DNA of 64,000 nt from Megalonaias nervosa (Eukaryota; Mollusca; Bivalvia; Unionida; Unionidae): contig JAECUM010003734.1 in the NCBI GenBank assembly GCA_016617855.1, forward strand, positions 1-64,000. Reading direction: 5' to 3'. The position numbers were made by a program, and so were the translations under genes. Under the pieces are notes generated by a model. That model searched no databases. It was not told where the DNA came from and worked only from the letters and a program-made list of their open reading frames with translations. Below, piece after piece: positions 26,301 to 41,300 of this stretch. Position 1 is the first letter of the stretch. Each line of letters begins with the position of its first letter.

Positions 26301-29300
26301 AGGTCATCATCAGAGAATTATTGGTAATTGATTCTTTATTAACTGATAAGATTTTCCTGTAGGGATGAATATCAGTTTGAGCAGGTTTTAATATAATTTG
26401 TGTAGGTTTCCTTGGTTGAATGAAGTTCATCATAATATACATACACTAATATCAGTTTCCTCATCATGCACTTGTATATTGCTGGAAGAGTTAGCTCCCT
26501 TTGTATATATTTGAGCACTCTCTATTTCGGAGTATCATTCTCTCTTCCAGTATGGTCATGCCTAATTTAAACACATGCTTGAAATTTTATGCTGATTTAA
26601 CCCACAAATTTAAGTGGTAACAGTGTGACAGACATGCTTGGTATTAGGCTCTGAGTACAACTAATACAATGAAAATGGACAAATATGACTATATCAGTAT
26701 TATTGGCACAAGCCTGGTTGTGTAGACCCACTGCTGATACAAGTGGGCAAATATGACTGATCTGGGACCTGTCATACAGACAGTAAGAAAACAAACAAAT
26801 TTAATAACATGGTAATATTATCAATATATATTGTAACACAATTTTTGTTCCTGGGTAGTAAGTGTTATTTCGTAATTGTTTATGCCTAAAGAGTATAGAA
26901 AATGGCTATTATTCCACACAAACTTTGCTGTTGTGACCAGGACAGTGATATTTTGAAATGTTCCTATTTCCAATGAGAAAACGAATTTGTGTCTTTCCGT
27001 TCACATAAAGTCAGATAAAAACAACAAATGAATCAAAATTAACATACTAAAGTAATGAAAAAATGACCACAAAAGATATAGAAGTGAGTAGTTTTTTGAG
27101 ATTTACAATTATACTGTAAATCACTTTCACGATTCAGCCCCCAAATGTAGTCTCCCATCATGTTCTCGTTATACTGTCCTTAGTAGCGGCGTTCAAAGTC
27201 CAGTATATCCTGGTGGAAGTGCTTGCCTTGCTCCTCTGAGTACACTCCCAAGATCTCCTTGAATTTATCAAGATGAGCATCAAGGATATGAACTTTGAGG
27301 GACATCCTGCAGCCTGCTAAGCCATAGTTCTTCACCAGAGTCTCAACCAGCTCCACATAGTTTTGGCCTTGTGATTGCCCAGGAAGCCCCGAACCACTGC
27401 AACAAAGCTGTTCCAAGCTGCTTTCTCCTTACTAGTGAGCTTCTTGGGGAATTCATTGCACTCCAGGATCTTCTTTATCTGTGGTCTGATGAAGACACTG
27501 GCTTTGACCTTTGCCTTAGGCAGTTTAGAGAAGAAGTCTTGAAGGTACTTGAAGACTGCCGACTCCTTATCTAGAGGTCTGACAAGTTGTTTCATAAGAC
27601 CCAATATGATATGTATTGGTGGCATCAGCACCTTCCGGGGGTCCACCAGTGGCTCCAACTTGATGTTGTTCCTCCTCACAGAGAACTCGGTCTGCTGTGG
27701 CCAGTCCCGCCTGTGTTAGTGCGCCTTGGTGTCCCTGCTGTCCCAAAGGCAAAGATAGCAGGGAAACTTGGTAAAACCGCCTTGGAGACCCATCAGGAAT
27801 GCCACCATTTTGAAGTCTCTGATGACCTCCCAGCCATACTCATCATACTTCAAGGCTTCCAGCAAGGTCTTGATGCTGTTGTAATCCTCTTTGAGGTGCA
27901 CTGAGTGAGCCAGGGGAAGAGACAGGTACTTGTTCCCATTATGGAGCAGCGCGGCTTTGAGGCTCCTGGATGAGCTTTTTCATTGAAGAGGCACCACTCA
28001 TTCTGGTTACAGGTGATTCCAGTTGCCTCAAACAGACTGATTACATTGTGGCAGAAGCAGAGCCCATCTTGACGGGCGAAGAAAGTGGAAAAAGCTTGGT
28101 GATGCTTCCTCTGATCTGCGACTTCATCCAACAAGTTCCACTGCTTGAGCCTAGACATCAAAAGCTCAGCATTGGACTTGGTGAGACTAAGATCTCTGAT
28201 CAAGTCATTGAGGTCTTTTTGGTTGGGGTAGTATGGGTTTCTCTCCTCAGCTCCACCTCTGAAGTTGTCATCTGGATCTACAACATCTTCCTCGCTCTCT
28301 GACTTGCTGCTCTCTTCTAAAGACAGCTGCTCTCTCTCTGGAGGAGTGGGTACAGGGAGTTCAGGGCAGTGTGGCACTGGGGCGATGGATGAAGAAAGGT
28401 CCGGATACATGATAGCAGGTGCATTCTTGCCAGTCCGACATTTGGAAGGGTCCACCATGCAGAAGTAGCAGTTGCTTGAGTGGTCAGTGGGTTCCTGCCA
28501 AATTCTTGAGATAGTGAACTTCATGGCTCTCATTTCCCCTCTACCATCCTACAAAAATACATTTATTTCACCCATGACTAATGTGTAAGAGATTCTCGCA
28601 ACATTTTTCATATATATTTTTCAATAACATTGAAAATCATAAAATATTTTAAAATTAAAATCTTTCACAGTTTTGAAAATTTTAACAAATTTTATAACAT
28701 AAAATTCCGAGCAACAATTTTCCATCTTACCTTCCAGAGTTTGTTTATTTTTGCAGTGCTCGCAGGTGAAATGAGGTGCCCAGGGTTTGTCTTGATCCCC
28801 GACAGGCGTGCCGCAATATGCCTTGTAGGCCTCACTCATCTTAGCAGATGCTTCCACTGAGTAGTTTTTTACTTTTGTCTTGATAAATTGGCTACAGACA
28901 TAGCAAAATGCGTGCTGGATGCTTGCAGCCTCTTGATGCCATCTCAGAAAACTGCAGATATGTATCCACTTAGGCAGCTGGAACTAAACTGGTGGGCTTA
29001 CGGCCCCTGTATTTATACTACTATTTATATTATCGGAAAGTTGTAGAAGTAACTCCAAGTTTACTTAGCACTGAATCTATCTGGAATGTTCTGGAAAATA
29101 GGTAAATTTCAAAATATCACTGTCCTGGTCACAAAAGCAAAGTTTATGGGGAATAATAGCCATTTGCTCTTCTTTTGAGGCATAAGCAATTAGGAAATAA
29201 CACTTACTACCTAGGAACAACAAAAAAATTTGTTACACAGTATTCACACCAGTATTTGTCAGCTTTGAGTTTCTCCTTCAAATATAAGCTTTACTACCAC

Positions 29301-32300
29301 TGGAATCCATCTCCAAAAAGTCAAAAACAAATTTTCTGTCAACAGCATATAGACAAAGGGCAACAACTCTTGTCTGTTATGTTTACCTCGACTTGACACA
29401 ACCAGATATCACCAGTTTTAAGCCTTCACTGTTGATCAGTCTACATCATGCAGAGACCTCTTGAGAATCCACTCAATATGTTCTTAATAACACATCTACG
29501 CCAGGTTGTATGCATTTGTTTTTACCAATTTGCATGTGAATTTTTCCCCATTTGTTAACATTGCCATTTCAGACCATGAGCTTCAGCAGCGTTTTGTTGC
29601 ATGTTGTACATCATGTTAGTTGCTCTCTCTATGTGTTTTCGCTTGCTATGTTGATAACATGTTGTTCTGGCAACATATTAACACATTTTGTTGCATAGTT
29701 TAATAACTTTTTGTTGTTTCAGAATCTAAAGAATGATGACTGAATGTTCAAATGCAAGAAATGTTAAGCTCACAATGACAGCCATGACTAATGCCTCACT
29801 TGCACTAAGTTTGTTTCTCCAGGGACATTCAGTGTTTGCGTGACTTAGTCCAACGATATGTGGTCTACTATTTTATGCAAAGCGACAGAAAATAGACAGA
29901 GAAAGACTAAGTCCAGCATAGAACACTCAGATGTCTTGAATATTCATCCTATAACTGAATCAGTGCTGAGCCTGGTTTTGGGAGGGGTGTTCTTGGCCCC
30001 CCATCTCCCGACCAAAATTGAGACGGAAGATGCCATCAGCATTGATTACCTCCACAGAAGTAGAGGAGCCATGTGCTGAAGCCTCGCCATCACCACTATT
30101 ACCTAGATCGCTGCTGGAGCTACAGGTGCATCACCTGCTGCAGGAGGTGACAATGCAAAAGTTGCACCTAAGCTCATCTCATGCCTCAGTTATAAGAAAG
30201 AGTGTATCACCTTTTCATTGCAGTCCAATGGGCGTAAGTGCCCCAGTCTGCCTGGAGCATGGCCTTTGGGCCTTTAAGTCAGGACACAAGGGATTCATTA
30301 CTGATTTTTATGATCAGTCAATTAAGGAATGATACCATACAGTAATGTTCCGGCTGCTTATCAAGCTGTCCAACCGTCTGAGCCATAATTCTCCCTTCCA
30401 ACCATAGTTCAGTCAAGTCTGGAAACTTTACAAGGCCCATAGGGCCATGCAGTATTGAATTGTATATAGATCTAAGTGATAGATCCTTCTGTCTTTCCAC
30501 TTATACAGCACAGCTGGTGTCAGAACTCCACAAGGACCTTATTAATAGGTTACTCTTCTATATCACTAATATGGCAAGGCTGGTACAGGTTCTGTACAGG
30601 GATCTCAATGAGAATCCCATCCATTTCTCCACTCCTATGACATGGCCAGTACTAGACCTGTACTTGACCTCTTAATGAAAGATCAGTCCTGATCACTGCA
30701 GCTACTGCATAACCATTTAAAAAAAAGAACAAGCCATCTGTGTGGTCATTGCTTTTTCTATGCCACTTTGTAGAGGTAGACCAGGATATCCCACACTGAG
30801 TTTACATATCCTGATGAGCTATCCTACTCTGACCCAACTGTGGAGAAGTTCATGGCCATGATGAAGGAGATATATATAAAGGTGATGCAGGCCTCTGAAT
30901 GCCCTTATCACCACACAGGCCTGTAAGGTCAAGGCCTCCTTCCTTTCATCTTCTACTACAGTCTGTCAAAATCAAAGAAGTAACTAACTGTGTCTCCAGC
31001 AGAATTAGTGATCTGGGCAGTTCTAAGTCTTTCTTTGCAGAATGCCAGCAACCAGTGGCCTTTTGTTCCTGTTGGTACACAACACACCAAGCTGCCTTTC
31101 AGATAAAGCTTGCGGCCCGTGATAACAATTTTGTGGTCATCAGTATAACTCCCCCTTCTTTCTGTAAAGTGGACAGAACAGTATTCCACTCAACATAAAA
31201 GCTGGATTGAAACACTATCACCATTTTGTCAATGTTAAATCTTGTGACATTAGCAATTTCCAGCTCGCCTAAAAATCGGGTAATGACCATGCATCAGAGT
31301 CCACAACCAGGATTGCTGTCATTAACAGAACAGCTCACCATTACATAGCAAATGCAGAAATTGCTCCTGTTAATCTTGACCTAGTGCAACAAGATGCATT
31401 TTAGCGTACTCTCAAATTGCACCCCACATTGACATTGTTTGGCATGCCCATTCTCTTTGGACAAGATAGGGGAAGTGAGGAGACAGGCAGCCCAAGAAAT
31501 GCTGCTCTTGCAGCTTATCCAGAACCACATTATGGACCTATTCAGTCTCTAGCCCAAAGGAAAGATGATTGGTGTCAATGGGATGAGGGATCATTCTCTG
31601 GACAAACACAGAACCAGTCACGGCCCAATCCAATCAGCCTTTGTAGTTTAGGATGCAGCCTTATTCACTGGTCAGGGGGGTGGGTGGGCAATATATAAAG
31701 TTTCCTCCACCCCAACCCTCCTAGTTCCAGCCATAGACTTGCCTCCCTGACGGCCTGCAAACAGCTGACTGGTAGGTGCCAGACCCCTGCACTTAAAGTT
31801 TCATTGGATCAATCTATGTCTAGAAAATGAGAGGGCAATCCAAGTTGTTTCAGAGCGTCATCCGATTTTGTTATCCAGCCTCCTCCCCCATCATCCTTTC
31901 CTTTAGTTACTGCAATTCCATCACAGCCAGAGAAGGCTGAAATCATGCAGTTGGAGATATGGTCACTAATTGACAAGTGGGCAGTAGAGATTGTTTGCAA
32001 AAACTGCTGTCTCTGGGGGACTATTCAAGGCTCTTCTGTGAAAAGCCAACAACAAGCTCAGGGCAATTATTGACAAGAGGCAGCTCAGTTAGTACATTTC
32101 ACCACCAGAATTCAAGCTTGAGATGGCTCAATCGATCTGATACTTGATCAGAAGGGAAGACTTTACCATCAGTCTTGACCTGACCGATGCGTACTTCCGC
32201 TGCCCAATACAGCTGATGCAGCCAAAATTTGCCTACCACAGAACTATTTATCTTATCAACATTTTGGCCTAAACATCTGTCCGTAGGTTTCCATCAAGAT

Positions 32301-35300
32301 TTTGAATTAAGGGGTCAGAATAGCAAACTGATTTTGATCACCCCTCTCAGATGGGACAGGTCCTGAGTCAACAGTCTCCTCACTCTGGCAATTGATCCAC
32401 CCAGGAGGCTGAATCTTCTCAAACAGCCACAGTCATAGGTATTTGATCCCTGTCCATGCTCTCAACACACAGGGATACTTTGAGGAGATAGAAAATGACT
32501 CTTATCAAACCCAATCATCATGGCTGAAGTGGGTAATATACTCTGAATTTCTCATGAGAACAGAGTTGCCTCATGAAGATTTCAGCCCATGAAATTATAG
32601 CAATCTGAGCGAGTCTCACTTTCAAATGCAGTGTTTTAGTATGAGATATAATAGAAGCTGTTGGCATGTACTGATAAACATCTTTAAACCCCACAAATAA
32701 ATACATTCCCTGATCACATTAACATTTGGAGAATAGGTAATAAGGGAAGGGAATGCTTAGCATCTTACCTATAACCTAGGCATCCTTTGTGGGAAGAAGA
32801 ATCTCACAAAACCAAACAAAACTGATACTGATGTTAAGTAAACCATAAACATATTGTCTGGAAATTTTGGGGTCAAATTTACAAAGATAGACTCTTGTAC
32901 AATATAAAATAGCTGATCATTTAAATGTATTTACAAAAAATATCACATCTCATATACAATGTAATAACTAAATACAATAATATTCAGTTATGCCAGAATA
33001 TTATAATTTGCAGTATTAACATGCATAAAATGTTTTTTCATTGCTGCAGGCAAGACCAGCAACATCTAAAAAGAATGACAGCGCAGGGACGCCCCAGAAG
33101 AAAAAGAAGAAGTCAGTGTTAACAAAGTACAGCAAAGATTCTCACAAGTCCAATGGTGAGGTGGGCTTTTCCAGTGGGGACTCTGGTTTTAGTGCCCGCC
33201 CTTCTTCACGGTCCGTATTTGAAAATGTAAGTATATTTACACAGGAAATAAAATTAATACTCATTTCCAAGCCAAGCTTTTGTATCATACTCATCTGATA
33301 TTGTAACTGAGAATCTGCATGTAATGAAGGAAACTTTACAAACCTTATTGGTAGGACTGTGGTGTCCAAATGGTTTAAAGCACTTGCCTTTAACTATCGC
33401 TTCCATCCCACCTCTGTCTGGGTTTGAGTCTTGGGCTCAACCAATGTGGGTCTGTGAGGAAACATGCCAGTAGCTTCTAGTAGGTCATTGGTTCTTCCTG
33501 GGGTTTTCACAGGTTCTGTCTCCAGCTGTTACACTGGCTGCTGTGTATCATGTGCAGAAAACTGACGTTATACCCAAAGTAACAACAGCAGTTCATAATG
33601 AAATATTATAGTCTGTATCGGACATTTTCAGTGAATTTAGGATTACATACCTGGAAAAAACCCAACAAAACCAAAAGAACCCAGTAATATTTAGAAAGAA
33701 CATAATCCTTCAAACCATGTACTCAGTGCCCAGAGGTTACCAAAATACTTGATTTGGGCTACCATGTACTGAAGTCCAGTAGTCCAGTGGGCTAATACAT
33801 GATATCATTAATATTGTTTCTCATTTCAAAATATGTGTGTCAGCAGTTCTTTATTGTGTGCATGTCAGCAGGACTTGTATGGTCTGTGTGTCAGCAATAC
33901 ATTTTGGTTTGGATGTCAGCAGTTGGGGCAAACATGTTTTACAAACACAAATCTAGTTTCTGTTTAATCCCCCATGAATCTGTTCAATCATCCAGCTCTC
34001 ATTCACACTTTTGATTCAAGAGCAAAACTCCAAAACCATTTATTTTATCCCATGACTTTTGGTACACAGGTCACACTAGTATATCCCTAGAACACTTGGT
34101 ATACATGTCACACTATTGCATCCCTATTACACTTGGTATACATGTCACACTAGTATATTCCTATGACAGTTGGTATACATATCACTAGTCTATCCTATGA
34201 CATTAGTATATATGTCACACTAGTATATCCCTACAACACTTGGTATACATGTCACATTAGTATATCCCTATGACACTTGGTATGCATGTCACATTAGTTT
34301 AACCATATGACACTTGATATACATGTCACACTAGTATATCTCTATGATACTTGGTACACATGTCATACTAGTGTATCCCTCTGACACTTGGTGTACATGG
34401 CACACTAGTATATCCATATAATACAGGGTATACAAAACACTAGTATATCTCAATAACACCTGGTATACATATCACACTAGTATATCCCTATGATGCTTGG
34501 TATACATGTCACACTAGTATATCCCTGTGACACTTGGTGACACTTGATATAAATGTCAAACTTCTATACCCCTATGACACTGTGTGTACAAATGACACTA
34601 GTATATCCCTACAACACTTGGTATACATGTCACATTAATTTATCCCTGTGACACTTGGTATACATGTCACATTAGTTTATCCCTATGACACTTGGTATAC
34701 ATGTCACACTTGTGTATCCATATGACACTTGATATACATATCACACTAGTATATCCCTATGACACTTGGTGTACATATTACACTAGTATATCCCTATGAC
34801 ACTTGGTATACATATCACACAAGTATATCCCTATGACACTTGGTGTACATATCACACTAGAATATCCCTATGACAGTATGTCATTTAAATAAGTAGTATA
34901 TAAATTGTGAGTGTTGGACCATCAAGCATTTGACAGAATCAGTCATAAATTCCTCAAAAAATAAAGCTTTGCAATTAAAAGTTTTGGTTTACTCAGTTTG
35001 TTTATTTGATTTTTTATTGACATATTTAAAAAATGTATCTTTAAAGATCTAAACTAAAGCAGCATTTACAACTTTAAAAAACATTTACAACCTACATGTG
35101 TGTGTTATAAAGATAACTTTTCTGTTTTAAGCCAAAGCCAGTAGACATCCGACGTCCCTTGCCAGTTCCTCCAAAGGCAGCAGAGAGTCAGGGATTGCCT
35201 CAGAGGCGGGAGGAAATATATAATCAGCAGAATGCAGTCAAGTCAACAGACGGTTCTAAATCCTCCAGCAACTCCAGCTCAAAGGAAGATAACATGGTCT

Positions 35301-38300
35301 TTGGGGAAGAAACTCCAAGGGTTCGTATTCAGATACAGCTTTAGCATATAGTCAAAGCAAAATGCTAGGACCCATTTGAATCTACAAGTCTGCTGCATAT
35401 CCAAATGATTTCTCCAGCTATCCTTATAATCCCTCCTTTTTTTTCTTGCTTGCTAAAGTGTCCTTGACCCCCAAGGTTTGCCCCACAGGGATCAAAATTC
35501 CAAAACCTTTTTTCATCTCTATAGACCACTCCCAGATGTATTCCAGTGTTTAAGGTTTGTGTCATGGATGGTGTTGGAGAAGGTGCATATTATTGCTAGA
35601 ACACTCTCAAAGGCAGACAAGATCACATAATCATTTGGATTATCAACCTGCTTTGGGATCCAGAAATTAGCTTCTTGCATGAGAAATTTGTTGAAACATG
35701 GAATACAAGCAGTAGTGTAATTGAAATGTCGACCAGGGTTGGAAAAGTCCAGTTTGCCCAGAATTTTATAGAACATGAAAAAAAGTGGCACATTTTTATG
35801 AAGTTTTGTGAAATGTCATTCTTAGGCAGTAATGCAACTTTAGTAGTTTCCATATAATTAATGGTCAAATGGAACCACTGTATGTGGAGACCATATAAAT
35901 AATTGTCAAATGGAACCTCTGTCTGTATGTGGGGACCCTATAATTGATGGTCAAATTTAACCTCTTATGTGGGGACCATATAATTAATGGTCAAATGGAA
36001 CCACTGTATGTGGGGATCATATAAATATGGTCAAATCGAACCTCTGTATGTGGGGACCATATAATTAATGGTCAAATGGAACCACTGTATGTGGGGACCA
36101 TATAATTATGGTCAAATTGAACCTCTTATGTGGGGATCATATAATTGTGGTCAAATTGAACCTCTATGTGGGGACCATATAATTAATGGTCAGATGGAAC
36201 TATTGTATGTGGGGACCATATAATTATGGTCAAATTGAACCTCTATGTGGGGACCATATACTTGTCAGATGGAACCTGTGTGTGGGAACCAATAATGGTC
36301 AAATTGAACCTCTGTATGTGGGGACCATATAATCAGTTGTCAAATGGAACCTCTCTCTATCCTGGGACCATATAATTAATGGTCAAATTGAACCTCTGTC
36401 TGTATGTGGGGACCATATAATTAGTGGTCAAATTGAACCACTGTATGTGGGGACCATATAATTAATGGTTAGATGGAACCTCTGTATGATGGGACCATAT
36501 AATTAATGGTCATCTGTTACTGAAATGCAGTACATCATTTTAATCTGATATGAGTAGATACCAACTAATGACCATGATAATACTGCTATACCTGATAATA
36601 AATTACATGAATAACTTGCAGAGCTGAAGAAACTGTAGAAGATTACAAAACCAGACATGTAGATCAAGTAGGCCTTTGATGATTGTGCTCAGACTAGTTT
36701 AACCTTAGAAGACGTATACATTAACAATTAGAATGCCTTGAAATGTAAGAAAAGTTATTGTAAAACCTCTTTTGATCATATGTGTAGATTATACATCTTT
36801 CAAAACAGTCATAAACACAGTTTATTCATTACTAATGGTATGCATTCAGTTCATATATTGAAAAGTTCAGAAGGACAGAAATTTATTAGTGGAAACTGTA
36901 AAAAGAAACTATTCTTAACCAAAATAAATGCTAGAATTGTTTATAATTTTCGTTATAAGTAGTATTGGTTTTTCTTATTGTTTGACCATACATACTGGAG
37001 TAGTCCTATTTCTTATGTAAATAGTTTTGTGGATGATTGAAAACTTTAGAAGTAACTTGTAACATACTGAAATCTATGGACATGTTAGAAAGTTAAACTT
37101 TAATCATCCAGTTAGACATAGAAATAATGAACTGAAAATTTAAAGTAATATGTTGACAAAAATGTTGTACTATCCATGTACCATATACATTTGCTTATAA
37201 GTTGAGGCCAACTGCAAGCTGCACTGACAAAAATCTGCTATCATGTAATGCATGAGCAGATCTTGGTGTATGGTCCTTTTTTTGAGTAATCAGTAGAATA
37301 AACAACACAGACCCTGATCTGTTATCACATGCACCAGCAGATCTTGGTCTTTGCTTCTTGTTTGGAGTAATCAGTACAACAAACAACACAGACCCTGATT
37401 TGCTGGGCCAGGTGAATTATTTGATGGTAGACATTATTTGCATTTAGAGTTGCCTTGCATGTCAGTATATACAGTAGATATTTTGGATCATTATATTTAA
37501 TACAAAAATGTAAATTATATTTGATTAAAAAAAAAAATACTTTTTCACCCTATTTCTTTCTTTTTTTGGGTTGTGGTAACTATGAAAACATATTTCACTG
37601 ACATTTTTCATGTTAGAAATCTGCATGCATATATGCATCAGTTGGTACAGTTCACGCCAGTCTGAATATAAACACAAGCTATGCAGTAGTTATATGGATT
37701 TGACTCAGAAAGTCTGTATTGTTCTGAAACTGCTTAGCCTACACAGATGGGCAGTTTGATGCAAACCAGTATGGGTAACAAGGTCATACAAAAAGAATCC
37801 ATTGCTTTCAGGGTTAAGATAGTTTAATAATTAGGTGTATTAAGATGTTTTATTGAATTGTTAAATGCTTGATTATATTTTCAGTATTACTCTTAAGTGA
37901 AAATTTATACTTTTGCTTTTGTTTGGGCTATAGTCACTTCTGATTTTCCATCTTGTGTGAAATCTTGTTAAGTGATATGTGGTGTGATGGAATGAGTACA
38001 AGATAATAAACATTGCACAGAAGACATCAGGTATTATAAATGATTAAAAGAGGCAAGGAGATATTCATGGATGGACAAACAAAACTGAATCCTACATTCT
38101 ACTCAGTCCTCAAAGTACTGGTACAAATAAAATTTCAAGATTATTTATACAGTTTATTTCACACAAGTACACATTAGATATTTTCACCAAAGTAAATTTT
38201 CAGTTGGCATAGGGATAACTGCCATCGAGTGAGAAGATGTTTTAGCACTTGAAAATTGGTAAAGAAATAAAGTTGACCTCAACAAATCGGACATTAAAGA

Positions 38301-41300
38301 ATTTGGATGACATTATTTTAATATATGTTGTAGGTGTTGCAGAGTATTTGTGTGACTTTTTTTCACTGTATTTTCAGAGCTTACCTAATTTATCAGCAAG
38401 AGAAAGGAGACGGAAAAAAGATTCCATGTCAGTTTGTAAGTCATCACTTAAATGAGAATTTGCAATTATGTTACGGTTTCTAGAGGCTAAATCCCTTGAC
38501 CCCTTCCCCAGGTAGTTGTAATTAACTTGTAGGTTTTATTGTATGTGTGAATATGCTTAGAGTTTTTAAAAATAATTTCATTTGAGCTTTTCATTGTGTC
38601 GAAACACTGAAAAATAGAGATCAAACACTTTTGAACAAATCATGCCATGCAGAATTCAAGTTATTATGAAGTTATCCTGACATGTTTTATATATTAGTTA
38701 CAAGTCATTGAATGTGTATTGGCTAATATCTGGAATATGTTAGTTGCTCCAGATGAAATTCACACAAGATATCACACAATTAAGTTACAACTCCTGATGG
38801 TGTAAAAACAGAATCATTTCCTTATTAACCATGTAGGTTTGTTTTTTTGCAACCTGTACTTTTGATATGCGACATCATCAGGTTGAACTATTATATGACA
38901 TCACCAACAAATATGAAGTTTACATATCCCTCACTGAGAGAGACCTTTCATTAATGAGAATTAAAGCCCATGAAGTCAAGGTTATTGCTACTTCATAGGC
39001 CTATTTTAATCATTTGTCACTAGAAGATGTTATGTTGTTGTTGTTGTTATTGTAGGTTTTAATGCCATTTTTTAGCACAAGATAGGCTATACATAGCGGC
39101 CAGTATAAATGGTGGAGGAAGAACCCGGGAAAACCCGGGAAAGAACCACCGACCCACGAGAAGCTACTGGCAAACTTTCTCACATAACCACATCGGCCAA
39201 ATCCAAGACTCGAACCCACACCGATAGAGGTGAGATGACAGTGATCCGCAATGGTGAGCACTTTAAACCACTTGGCACTCGGGGCCTCGAAGATGTTATG
39301 AGAGCTAAATTTTGGTGATCACAGACTATTATCTCTTCCTTTTACTTTTGATTTTTACCATACCAGAGCAAAGGTATTTTGTCTTGGGCCCAGTAGATAT
39401 GCTTCCAAAGAGTGGCCCAGTCTTCTGCCAGCTTTCAGTAGTAAGCACTCCTAACATTAGGAGTAGTATATCATTTATGTGCCAGTATAATGTATTATTG
39501 CTATTAAAATGTAGTTTTGGGGGTGGGGGTGGAACACTAAGAAGGTGTATGAGGGAACGTGGCATATTTTCACTGACTTGTGTCACCTTGACGACATCGC
39601 ATCACTAAAACTGGTGAAGATCTAGTATATGGTTGACTCCTAGCACAGGCATGAGGAGTTAATCTGTAAAAGTTATTTCCCATTATCTGTATGATATAAA
39701 GATCAAGATATTATTTTGTCTTTCAAGGAGGGCTGGATTTAGGAAGGTAGATGATGCTATTTCCCACTGTTGATGTTTTTTGGGAGAAACGTAATTTACT
39801 AACAAATTTCCTTTTTACGAACTTGACATATTCTGTTGTCTCCTGTCTGTGATAATACCTATACTGTTCATTGTACATAATTTGAATACTGTACATAATT
39901 CAAATACTGTATAATTTGAATAATGTACATCGGCTGAATACTGTACATAACTTGAATACTGTACATAACTTGAATACTGTACATAATTCAAATACTGTAC
40001 ATAATATGAATAATGTACATTAGTTGAATACTGTACGTAAGTTGAATACTGTCCATAATTTGAATAATGTATGTAATTTGAATACTGTAAATTTTAATTC
40101 ATCTCAACCTTGTGTCAGATGAACCCTCTGCTCAACAATCACTTGAGAATAAATAAGATCTACTGCTATTATTATTATTATTATTATTATTATTGTTTGG
40201 CGAATGGTATTGTGACCTTTGCCAGTTTTAAAAAACAAACATAAGAAATCTCTGTTTTGAGAAAGGCTGTAACTGAGATGCTGGCAGTTTCATCACGTAT
40301 CTTCATTATTTAGATCCATGCATATTGTTGAATATAACTGATAATTTTGCAGTTGGAAGTTTTTCTGTAAATTCCATGATATTTCATGTGTGTACAAATT
40401 TATATCCAAATTTCAAGTCTGTGGACTTGCATTATAGATTTCATAGAATATCATTCACTTTAGTGAGAGATTCGATTCAGACAGTAAGGAAAATTAATAT
40501 TGTGAATATTATTTGTTATATCCCCACTACTGGCAGCATGGACTGGAAAAACACTCAATATGGACAAATCAGATTTGGTGGCATATTTTATCACTGTGTA
40601 GACAACCTGATTAAATTCCAAAGCCATTATATCAGTTTGTCAAATTGCACACATATATTTGACATTTTTGATAAAACCTGAATATAATGTGATCAAGCGA
40701 AAACAACTTTCGATATATAAATGAAATTTGGTCCACATGTTTGTATGCACATTTAGATCACCAGATTATATATTTGGGCTTATTGTAGCAGTTTTTAAAG
40801 TTTTTCAAAATTTTTGTGTATTTTCCAACCTTGAGAGTTTCAGGTGCAGTGGGGACATATATTTTACAAACACAAATAATTTTTTTCTTCTTTTTTGTTT
40901 AATTTAGCTTGTGACCAGATAGACTCAGCGAGGTCAGTTAGATTAAGCCGACCAGAATCAGACTCCAAAATAAAAGTAGAAAAAACCCATGTAAGTTAGT
41001 AAAGTTATCTCTATTATGTGCAGAGAATGCCCATTTTCTGTCTGTCTTTCTGTCTTTGTATCTATCTACCTATCTATATATGTACATACCCATCATAATA
41101 AACGTCCAGATCAGGACTTTCCAATTTTCCTGGCTCCATTTTTTTCAACATTTGTAATAATTTTTATTAGTACAGACAATTTCCAGATACTATGTACATT
41201 TTTCAAAGTCAACAAAAAAAATAAAACATTTATCTTGAAACTGAAACAAAGGAATGTTTTACCTATACTAAGGGATTAAATGAAGGTGTTGTCAATATAC

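Larger units (their letters stand above)
26832..29237 (-). mobile_element. DNA transposon with ~135-bp terminal inverted repeats and a broken transposase-like gene
   Basis: The two ends are long inverted repeats (26832-26967 and about 29102-29237), each starting TGTAACA at the outside. They share blocks such as 'gtagtaagtgttattt' and 'gtgaccaggacagtgatatt'. Between them, on the minus strand, lies a decayed gene of a widespread invertebrate protein family. No clear target-site duplication is visible: the flanks are ...caatatatat on the left and cagtattcac on the right. Long TIRs around a single gene fit a cut-and-paste DNA transposon. I cannot assign the superfamily. Confidence 0.85.

Noticed and set aside
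27371..28468. Several plus-strand frames of 67-110 residues
   Set aside because: Antisense shadows of the broken transposase-like gene.
36738..36962. 74-residue Lys-rich frame that looks somewhat protein-like
   Set aside because: No homology recognised and no neighbouring blocks; too short to support.
40325..40681. 118-residue open frame in intron 10
   Set aside because: AT-rich, no recognisable domain, no splice or start context, lies between phase-compatible NEK4 exons on the same strand.
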